Assembly: GCA_014885115.2 (NCBI GenBank)
Contig: WKLE02006674.1
Coordinates: forward strand, 19,508-44,497
Reading direction: 5' to 3'
From: Asterionellopsis glacialis
Taxonomy: Eukaryota > Bacillariophyta > Plagiogrammaphyceae > Rhaphoneidales > Asterionellopsidaceae
Length of the DNA stretch: 24,990 bases
In this document: in pieces, positions 1 to 8,300 of the stretch
How the letters are laid out: every line of letters begins with the position of its first letter
Numbering within the stretch: the stretch's first letter is position 1
The notes under the pieces: generated by a model
What the model saw: only the letters and a program-made list of their open reading frames with translations
The model's database searches: none
Told to the model about the DNA's origin: nothing
Made by a program: the position numbers and the translations under genes

Positions 1-412
1 ACTAAAACAGTACTAGCTCCCGAACCCCCACAATAGAAATATAAATTCTAAAACCCAACTACGACTTCTTTTGAAATTACTTTAGTTTTTATCTGCCTAG
101 TCACAGTCACAGTCCTGGAGACAGAGAGACAGAGAGAGTAAGTAGTGTTCGATAAAGGGTGTGTTTTGTGGAGAATACAATAGGGATCACATTTTTCAAA
201 GTATCTCCTACTAGTGGATAAGTAAAGATACTACTAAAGCTGAAGAACACAGATATTGCAGTGTATAGAAAGTATCGCATTGTCATGCGAAATGTTCAGT
301 ACTTTATGACATACAACTATTTCTGGTTTTACTCTTTTAATAACTTTTTTCACTATCAGAAGTAACGGAAACGAGTGACTTGCATATACGTTTTTCTGGC
401 CCATGATCTAAA
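1..412. other. intergenic, no gene seen
   Basis: AT-rich sequence with a short GA-rich run near 118-140. Both strands carry frequent stops and I see no splice-supported exon. It lies downstream of the minus-strand repeat-protein ORF and probably holds that gene's 3' UTR. Confidence 0.5.
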
Positions 413-1480
413 TCAGACAAACCGATTGGATGATGTATCCATAACACAAACAATGCTTTTTTGTTGCGCGACACTTGGTGCTTTTCGCTTTGCAATATAT
501 GCAGCAGTTTCAGCTTTTCTCTGTTCAATATATGCTTTTTTCACTTCGCATCTCTTTTCCCTGTTGCTCGAGACACTTTCCGCACTCTTCTTTTGCTGTC
601 TAGAAGCATTGTTGGTTATCGGTTGCGCGACACTTGGTCCTTTTCGCTTTTCAATATATGCTGCAGTTTCAGCTTTTCTCTGTTCAATATATGCCTTTTT
701 CACTTCACGTCTCTCCTCCCTGTTGCTACAGACACTTCCTCCACTCTTCTGTTCCTGTCTAGAAGCATTGTTGTTTATCGGTTGCGCGACACTTGGCCCT
801 TTTCGCTTTTCAATATATGCTGCAGTTTCAGCTTTTCTCTGTTCAATATATGCTTTTTTCACTTCACGTCTCTCCTCCCTGTTGCTACAGACACTTCCTC
901 CACTCTTCTGTTGCTGTCTAGAAGCATTGTTGTTTAACTTGTTGTTTCTTTCAGTTTTGGTGACAGGGATTGTGTCGAAACTTTTTGCCTCCCTAATTTT
1001 GCTTCCTTCATAACTCATCTTTCGCTGTCTAGAAGTCTTGTTGTTCATCTTTTTGTTTGTTTCAGTTTTGGAAACAGGGCTCGTGTCGAAACTTTTTACC
1101 TGTCTAATTTCTCTTCTTTGATTATTGGCGCCGCTTGAATTTCGGCTTCTTCTAGATACTGTGTTGAAACTACTTGCTTTCGATCGTCGGGATTCTTCAC
1201 TTCTCCTCACAGTGTTCATTTCAGATCTACTTTGCTCTGAGTACTTATTTTCCGATTCAATCTGTTTACTATTCACACTGTTAGTTCCATCCCAGTCACA
1301 TGCTACGGTGGACATGGTTGTTGCGAAATCCATCACTCCACATTTTGTTGCATTTGAAACATCCGATAAATACCTCGATTGTGAAATATCATCACGTGCG
1401 GACCGAAAACTATTACCATTTGCCAACTCCGTTGATAACATGAGAAATGTCCAGCCGATATCTGCAATATCTTGCGTCAT
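413..1480 (-). CDS. hypothetical basic protein with nested tandem repeats
   Basis: An uninterrupted 355-residue ORF with an ATG start and TGA stop. No family is recognised. Residues 1 to about 75 are non-repetitive (starting MTQDIADIGW). Then follows a Ser/Arg/Asn-rich region with two copies of a 37-residue unit, each carrying a K-S-F-D-T core followed by V-(S/T)-K-T-E. The C-terminal half has three copies of a 53-residue unit with the core EVKKAYIEQRKAETAAYI, rich in Lys, Arg and Glu and likely helical. There are no membrane segments and no signal peptide. DNA periods are 111 bp and 159 bp, both multiples of three, so the frame is kept. The second and third 159-bp units on the plus strand (621-779, 780-938) are almost identical and the first (462-620) is more diverged, which suggests recent expansion. 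That the frame survives repeat expansion argues that it is translated. Function is unknown; a scaffold or nucleic-acid-binding role would be a guess from charge alone. Confidence 0.6.
   Translation of the reverse strand: MTQDIADIGWTFLMLSTELANGNSFRSARDDISQSRYLSDVSNATKCGVMDFATTMSTVACDWDGTNSVNSKQIESENKYSEQSRSEMNTVRRSEESRRSKASSFNTVSRRSRNSSGANNQRREIRQVKSFDTSPVSKTETNKKMNNKTSRQRKMSYEGSKIREAKSFDTIPVTKTERNNKLNNNASRQQQKSGGSVCSNREERREVKKAYIEQRKAETAAYIEKRKGPSVAQPINNNASRQEQKSGGSVCSNREERREVKKAYIEQRKAETAAYIEKRKGPSVAQPITNNASRQQKKSAESVSSNREKRCEVKKAYIEQRKAETAAYIAKRKAPSVAQQKSIVCVMDTSSNRFV
462..938 (-). repeat. 159-bp tandem repeat, 3 copies
   Basis: The plus-strand anchor GGTTGCGCGACACTTGG recurs near 462, 621 and 780, giving a 159-bp period (53 codons). 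The units at 621 and 780 differ at only a few positions; the 462 unit carries more substitutions. The array lies entirely inside the 413-1480 reading frame and encodes its charged helical repeats. Confidence 0.9.
939..1160 (-). repeat. 111-bp diverged tandem repeat, 2 copies
   Basis: The anchor TGTCGAAACTTTTT occurs at 973 and 1084, a 111-bp period equal to 37 codons. The translated units share KSFDT, a V-(S/T)-K-T-E segment and an Asn/Lys-rich tail. The outer limits are approximate. The tail of each unit (N-(K/N)-(T/A)-S-R-Q) resembles the head of the neighbouring 53-residue units, so the two repeat families may share an origin. Confidence 0.75.
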
Positions 1481-2347
1481 TGTTCCGTGCCCTTACAATG
1501 GCACGGGAAGCCTGTTTCTCTGTGGAAACCTTTCCTAATTTTTGTCAAAACAATGAGCACTGAAGGATTTGTGTTTCCTACATCTATTAGACTAAAATAC
1601 ATGTAGTAGTGTTTTGAGTCTTGTCTGAGAATAGGAAGCATCTCAGCTCTTGATTTTCATTTCAATTAGAGCTAACACTGCCATTGGTATTTGTAAATAA
1701 TTATTTACATCGAATCATCAAACAATTTTCATAGCCAACGCCTTGAAAAGACAGTTTTCAGCCAATCACATCAATTTCAAGCGAGACAAACGAGTTGGAC
1801 TAAAAAATTGGTATAATAGAGCACGAGCTCTCATACTAGCTCTTTTTTTTAATTATACAAGGCAATCCCTACTAATTTTTATTATTTGATGGTATATGAA
1901 TATATATAGTACTTAATAAAAACAATACAAATATAAATACTGCATGGCTATTTACCTGTACCTGTTTTAATGTTCGTGAAACTGCCGAAAATACGAAAAA
2001 AGTTATTTCCCAGACCACAACGGAAGAGGTACCGATAATAGTAGGATTTTTTTGTTCTTTCATTTTTTGTAAATTACATCGTCTGTCTGTCTGTACAAAA
2101 AAAGTTCACCGAACTGATGAAACCAAAGAAAATTTTCTTTTACAATATTCTCTCTAGAGCTAGAGTCATCTTTAAATTTCTTTGAAATTCGTCCGTTTGA
2201 AGAAATTTGAAACACAATTTGCATAACGCGAAACAGAGAACAATATGTCATCACGATCGCTGCAGTTGCTTTATATCAACGAATTCTAGCCGGTTAGAAA
2301 GATAACTCACGCTCAGACTTCATGCTTTGCTAAGCAAAACGTGATTC
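1481..2347. other. intergenic, no supported gene
   Basis: Contains short minus-strand ORFs, including one with an ATG at 2061-2063 that encodes a hydrophobic stretch and reads out at 1872. I recognise no domain and no partner exon, so none is called as a gene. The region presumably includes the promoter of the minus-strand repeat protein just right of 1480. Confidence 0.4.
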
Positions 2348-2392
2348 TTGTGTTTCCGTTTTGAAAACTGTAATCATGTAGGTAAAAGATTT

Positions 2393-2656
2393 CTCTGTCT
2401 ACTTTTAACTTTGGGAACGGTTCAACGGCTCATCACTTTTGAGGAAATGTTTGAACGGCTCATCGCTTTTGAGGAAATGTTTGGCATCGACACGAAGAGT
2501 AGAATATGTGAGGTCCAGACTTCCTTAAAAGTTAGCTCGAAGGTCGAAGAGTGCTATGAATCAGATATTTCAACGACATGCAAAGCAACAATCAATCGAT
2601 ACTTGTATTCGCTAAAATTTTTGAGGGCTCTGCTTTCAAGTTTCTTTTCTGCATAG
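2393..2656 (+). other. open frame with 10-residue duplication, coding status unclear
   Basis: An open plus-strand frame with no ATG at its left end (the frame opens before about 2348), ending with TAG at 2654-2656. It contains an exact-phase duplication of ERLI(T/A)FEEMF followed by G-I-D-T-K-S and a Cys-containing tail. No family is recognised. It could be a terminal exon, a gene relic or chance; the in-frame duplication is the only hint of coding. Confidence 0.2.
2424..2483 (+). repeat. 30-bp direct repeat, 2 copies
   Basis: Two adjacent 30-bp units beginning AACGGCTCATC differ by one base (A/G). The period is 10 codons, so the frame of the overlapping open reading frame is unchanged. Confidence 0.9.
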
Positions 2657-3089
2657 ATACGAAATGGGAAAAATCTAAGACACATAGCTCTGAAGTATCT
2701 ACTATTGTAACTCTCTAATTTCTGTCGTATAAAAATACGCAAGATTTTATCTTAATTTTTTCTGTTAAAAATCTCGAGTCAAAAGTGTTTTCATTTTTCA
2801 ATGCTGCTATATTTACAAAATGTAAACTGTACATAGCAGTGGTAATAATGTGTTACTCACCTTCTGGTAATCCTCTTCAAGTCGCCTGAATGATGAAAAT
2901 GTACTGCAGCACTCATGTCAGTACTGTATTCCAACCCGATGATGATAAGGATTTTCAAAATAAGCAAGTCACGATGTTTATTCCTTTTCTCTTTTTCGAG
3001 AAAAATTGCTGCCTCGCGAGGAACAATGAAGGGTAGTACACATACAAAGATTTATACTCACAAAACGTATAAATGTTTTAGCTTTAAAA
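2657..3089. other. intergenic / 3' flank of PEX2
   Basis: No gene is seen. It is AT-rich and lies downstream of the minus-strand PEX2 stop at 3090, so it probably holds that gene's 3' UTR. Confidence 0.4.
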
Positions 3090-4553
3090 TTACTGCATTT
3101 GGTCTTCGTCAGAACAACCCAATGGCTTACTAGATTTGACTGGTTTGTTACAAGTTGCACATCGAAAGGATGGATCATGCATAATGGCGGAAGAAAGACA
3201 CGAGTAACAATATAGACGATCACAACAATCAGTAACGTAGGGTATTACAATTGAATCTGTTTGACACAAGGGACACCTATATTATATACAGAAAACAAAA
3301 GTGCGAGTGCCACCCAACCCCCACCAAAAAAGAAAACAAACAAACAAACAAAAACAAAATTAGTTTGATCTATCTCAAATGGTTGTTTTTTTTAAACAAA
3401 AAGGTAACATTATCTTCACTTCTTTTTAGTTTTGTAGAAAAGTAGCGTAGGCGTACATAAATTTGTGCTTACCTTTTTAGGTAAGACGGATTGTTTCTTG
3501 CCCGTTTACGTTCCAATAAACGTCGAAGCGGTGAAACCAACCTTACATCGATAGTGGTGAGAGGAGTAGGGGTGTCAAATAAATGGTTAGATGAAAAACA
3601 ACTTCAACAAAAAGACAAGCAAGACACAGGCCATAAAAAAGTTGCAGTATAGTGTATTGAAACATTACACCAAGAGTGACAGGAAGATAAATTATGACAT
3701 GCAGGTAAACGTACCAAGAATTTAATTTGAGAAAGGATTGTGTCTGTGTATATGGCGATACAGTTTGCATAGTACGTAATAGTTCTTCATGCAACCATCG
3801 TCGATGTGCATATGTCACGTACAAGGGAGGTGAATACCTCTTAGATGTTGCAAATGATATTCCAGCTAAACGTAAAGCAAGTGTAGGTGTTGATGATTCA
3901 CCTAACCAACATGATAATAAAGTCATCAAGCGGAGTATGGGTACTGTCCTTTGTATAGCATTTAATATTATCCTTACAACCTTTTTTCGACGTTCTAAAC
4001 CAAGTTGTCGTTGCTGCTGCTGTGCTGCTGATAATTGTTCGGTGCTGTCAACACTGTTACTAATGCTACCACTTTCTTGGGATTCATACCATGAAATTAA
4101 TTTTCGATGAAGTGTAGGCATTGCGACTGAAAACAAGATTAAATATTGTAATCGTTTCCGAGTGACAGTAATACCATTTTGCTTAATATTGTTTTTGTGA
4201 AAAGCTGTTGTTTGGCTTTGCTTTGCTTGTTGCATGGAAGATTCAGATGCTAGCGCCGATGCCCTACCTTTCTGATGCGGTTGTTCTGTTAATTGAATTC
4301 CTAAAGACTTTGTAGATGGTGTTTGTGCATTTGTAAACCATAATGTAAGTAAATGTAAGAAAGCTTCTATCCATGCATTGTCCTCCAAAAGCAAAGATAG
4401 ATTTTCTTGTAAACTCAAGTGTTTCCACATTGAAAAAAATTTGGGAACCAATAACTTAAGTAGATATGTATCGACCCATGCTGCATCTATCTGTGATGAT
4501 ATCATTAATGGTGGTGAGGCTGGGTTTCGGTTTGTTAGTGTCATATTCGTCAT
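3090..4553 (-). CDS. PEX2: PEX2-like peroxisomal RING E3 ligase, two exons
   Basis: One subunit of the PEX2-PEX10-PEX12 ubiquitin ligase in the peroxisomal membrane, which ubiquitinates the import receptor PEX5. Exon 1 (about 3547-4553, ATG at 4551-4553) has a Pex2/Pex12 N-terminal-type domain with hydrophobic segments and the family-like stretch RLAGISFATSKRYSPPLYV. Exon 2 (3090-3276) encodes a RING: C-P-L-C, then C-C-D-R-L-Y-C-Y-S-C, then F-R-C-A-T-C-N, closest in layout to plant PEX2 (which reads F-R-C-x-x-C-N-x-P-V). The intron acceptor ends at 3277 (TATAG). The donor is either GTAAGG at 3546 (gives 397 residues, in phase) or GTAAGC at 3472. The second choice keeps a basic linker but needs a one-base frame correction near 3570. 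The RING His position reads Arg. An insert rich in Gln, Ser and Thr sits inside the N-terminal domain. PEX10 and PEX12 are the alternatives, but PEX2 fits best. Confidence 0.82.
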
Positions 4554-4976
4554 CGTCGTTGTTATGGGATTGAGGTAGCTTTCAGCTTGTCATCAAGTCT
4601 ACTCTCAACTCTGACTAATTGCCCCGTAAGTTCCGGAATAAATTCTACCCTGTCCCCATTATGTCAGATTCACCTTTTATGATTGATAGGAAATTACACT
4701 TCCTTTCGAACCGCACCTTTGTGGAAAAACTAAAATATTTTTAGGGGAAGTGATGACGAAAAGGGTTATTTTCTTGTCTCAAGGTCCGGAAGCCCTGACA
4801 ATTTTGGCCAACAGTACAAACTGCGTGCATGATTATGTAGTAGACGTAGGGTATACATGAAAATTAAGGGTCGGGGTTAACCCTCAATGCATATCCTTAC
4901 AGGAACACCGGTCGAGGAATAAAAGAAAGATCACAAAACGAACGATTTCAACAGTTTAACACTTAAAATATCTTTT
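4554..4976. other. intergenic, promoter side of PEX2
   Basis: No reading frame or repeat worth naming. It lies upstream of the minus-strand PEX2 ATG and downstream of the orphan exon-like segment. Confidence 0.4.
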
Positions 4977-5110
4977 TTAAAATAAAGAAATCAAGTCTTT
5001 GATTCCAACATCCTTATCATTGGTATGATTACCAGCGGCATTAATAGATTCGGGTTTTTCCTTGGTAGACCTTTTTGGACTTGCGTTTCTTGTCTTTGGT
5101 ACTCGTACAC
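4977..5110 (-). other. orphan exon-like ORF, C-terminal tail of an unknown protein
   Basis: On the minus strand an acceptor-like TTTTACTAG (AG at 5112-5111) is followed by an open frame of 44 codons after a split codon. It starts V-R-V-P-K-T-R-N-A-S-P-K and ends K-D-L-I-S-L-F before TAA at 4977-4979. Its composition (Lys, Arg, Ser, Asn, Asp) looks like a hydrophilic protein tail rather than random AT-rich translation. No ATG occurs in frame. It could be a sixth exon of the SPX-MFS gene immediately upstream, but that gene's exon 5 already ends plausibly at 5311 and I see no good phase-1 donor. It may be a relic or part of a small unrecognised gene. Confidence 0.3.
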
Positions 5111-5310
5111 CTAGTAAAACCCAAAACTAAATAAGAAAAACTTTTGTGTAGTACTGCTAGTGCTAGTGTTTTCAATATTATTAGAGGTTGTCTTTGTTAT
5201 TCTTGCTAACTTATTACTAAACTATTGTTTTGTTGTCGAAAATCTGCAGAAAGTTAAAACACTCTTTTCTATATTTCGACAAGACGGGCGACTCCCTTTT
5301 TTGTCGTAAA

Positions 5311-8300
5311 TTAAATCAAGAAGAAAAAGTGCTTCTTGACAAGATACCGAACTGCAAGACACACCCCAATCAAAAGAATGACTAGTGAATTGACAACATC
5401 CGTATTGATTACACGATGCGATAAGCTTACCATCAAAACGGCAAAATTTCCACTAATCCGTCCAAAGAGTCCTACTAACGTCACGACAGTTCCACAACCA
5501 ATGAAGGAATGATCTTGTTGCGCTGGTGAAACTTTCGACATGAGTGATAATGTTGTTCCCTCCAACGCAAACAATGATACAGCTGTAATGGTTACACCAA
5601 CAACATATTGGTACACACCAAATATCCAATCGTACGGATGCTGTCCAGAGGCATATGGGTGTTGACTTTCTGATAAAAGACTATCTACGTGCGATGATAG
5701 AAAGAACAAGGAAACCCAGTTGATCATAATGCAAAGACCAAGACAAACAAACCACAGAAATTGCTGTTTTTAAAAACGAAATGAAGGGAATTCGTATATT
5801 ATTGGGAAAACAAGTCTTGAGAACTGTGCACTAGAAAGATGTTTCAACAGATAAAAGCAAATTCGATCACAAAATAGTCAGTGGGGGTTCACTTACCTTA
5901 ATCGCGGTTCTTTCCTCAAACCTACGCGACCAGTTTCTGCAATAATTATTTACGGGGAGAAGTACCGCTGATAAGCACCCAAGAAAAAGACCCGCCGTAT
6001 TGCCACTCCAATCGAAATATCGGTGCACAAGCATTGCACAAGATGCAAACAGAATCTCGTGCGCGACTCGAATAAACAACACGAGAACTATAGTCACAGG
6101 TAAGGCAACATTGCATGTAACCAGCCTTAAGAAACGTCGTAGCAATGCCTTCCAACCTTGTCTTCGTTGAGTCGGGTCTTTGGAATGGGCATGTTTGATC
6201 TCTCTGTGATCAATTGAACTCTTCACAGCTTGTCCCCCTTCTTTATGTAATCCAGATATGGCACCATAAGTGGCCTTCAATTCATCATGGTTTTCGTCCG
6301 ACGCAGATTGATAAAAAACGCTTCCCGGGGTTGCTGCAGGTGTGCCATCAGACGAGTCTGAATTTATGTAGACCTCATTAGACTCGGAATTGCCCTTTTC
6401 TCCGTGCCCACTCTCGTCAACATTACACCAACGATGATTCGGCTCATGAAAACTAAGCAACAAACGAATCCAATTAGTAAACCACAGGAATGCCATTATC
6501 GACGACGCCCCATACGATGGAAAATATATTGCTGTCCCAAAAATCACCGCATCGAAGTCAAATGTGCCCAATAGTGCACCCAGTAACAAGCCAGCCGTGA
6601 TCCCTCCGAATTGCGCCTTTACCATACGAGCAGATTCGGGTACTATTTCGACGGATGGAACACAATTTGAAATTACTTGTCGATGAATGATATCCGCGGA
6701 CCCTAGTCCAACTAACAAACGTCCCCCAACCGCCTACGATCCACAAAAATGCACGTTGAATTAGATTACATCAAAAGACAACAATGCAGTTCAAAACCAA
6801 CAATGAGTTCCTTACCAACGTGATAGAGTTTTGATAAACGGCCAAGGCATACACAATATTTCCAAGAAACGGGAAGAAGGAAGCTAGGAGGAGGGGGGCC
6901 CGAAAGAAAGAGATTGAAACATATTGTTGCCACTTCTTCCTGGCATACTCACTTGATAACAAGTACATCTGAAATCGCAGTTGTAATTATAAAAGACAAT
7001 TGTTAGAAGAAAGGAGAAAGATCGCATACAGCAATGCTACTGAAGTCCCATATCGTAATGAAAACGGACTTTTGCACTCACATGAAAGGAAGTTGACAAA
7101 ATCGCAGAAAAACTTGTGGCACCGATGAGAGTCGCGCAGTAAGCTGGATGAGCTCCGGCAGCCTTGGCGAAAGTACTTGCTGTCGGAAAGATGATATAGT
7201 AATTCATCTGATAAAAATTGGCCGTGAACAATGAGAGATCCTAATGAACAATGCATAAAAGTACCACAAAAATGGACTCACCGTGTACAGTAGAGATGTG
7301 AAACAATTAAGATGCAATGCAACCGATGATATCCTTCTGGGCTGAACGGAACTTCCAACCTGGTCATCTTTACGAAAAACAGGTGACTGTAAACTTTCCA
7401 ATTGTTGATCTTTCTCCAATGACATTGACAGAGCACTTTGGACAAATTCGCCATCATCTTCTGGAAGAGCATGGTGGTACTTTGTGTTGTGGCTGCGGCT
7501 AGGTGGCAACTGGGCAGCTGAAATGGTTGTTACCAATGCTGAAATCATCGCGTTACGAATCGAATCTTTTCTCCATTGCCCCTCTAACAGACCGTGATAG
7601 AGTTCATTTGAGTCTAAGATGAGAGCCGTATCTGGATTGAATCTGACAAAGAAATCCAAAGTAGACCTGGAACAACCCTCAAGTCCTTCATAGGTAGAGC
7701 CTGTAACAACTAAAAGCGATCGCGCTAAATAGTTGGTGAGGGGATTTTGTTGAATCTTTGCTGCTTCTCTTAAAGCCGAAATTGATACTACTGTGAATCG
7801 CAACCTTGTTAGGGAAACACTGGAGGCTGAAGATGGTGGACCACTCTCAAGTTCATCATCTGAATAAATCATAGGCTGATCTTTCACCCATTTACTGGCG
7901 TCTCGACCTCTTTCGTTGCTGTTGTACTCCTCCTTTTCATGGATACCTGGTTCACGACCCCGTGCAAACCAACGAGAAGGCGATAAACCAAAGGGCCCAG
8001 CTCTTGAAGACGACGAACCATTCTTACTGCCTGAGGACAAGGGAGTTTGAGAAATCCGGGCAGTTTTAGTCGAGTTCAGCCGTGCAAGGGCATCAGCTCG
8101 AGAACTTGATACTTCGTATTCAGAAAGTGCAAGTGCCAAGCAAGATGATATCACTTGGATTGTTGTTGAATTCGCAAGGTGTTGGATTTTGGCGTCAAAA
8201 ACTCCTTCGAGCTTGTCAAACTGTCCATCTTCATTCAGTCCACCACCAGCATTTTTATCTGGTATATATTGTATACCATTGTCGTCATCGCCAACATATT

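Noticed and set aside
375..1013. Long plus-strand open frames (375-1013 and 461-937) over the repeat array
   Set aside because: They are antisense shadows of the minus-strand repeat protein, begin at GTG or other weak starts, and give Phe/Leu/Ser/Cys-rich translations typical of reversed Lys/Glu-rich coding sequence.
7241..7281. A 41-bp first intron in the SPX-MFS gene (acceptor at 7241)
   Set aside because: It is in phase, but the acceptor at 7208 gives a normal 74-bp intron and joins LLYT to MNYYIIFPTA, which aligns to plant PHT5 without a gap.
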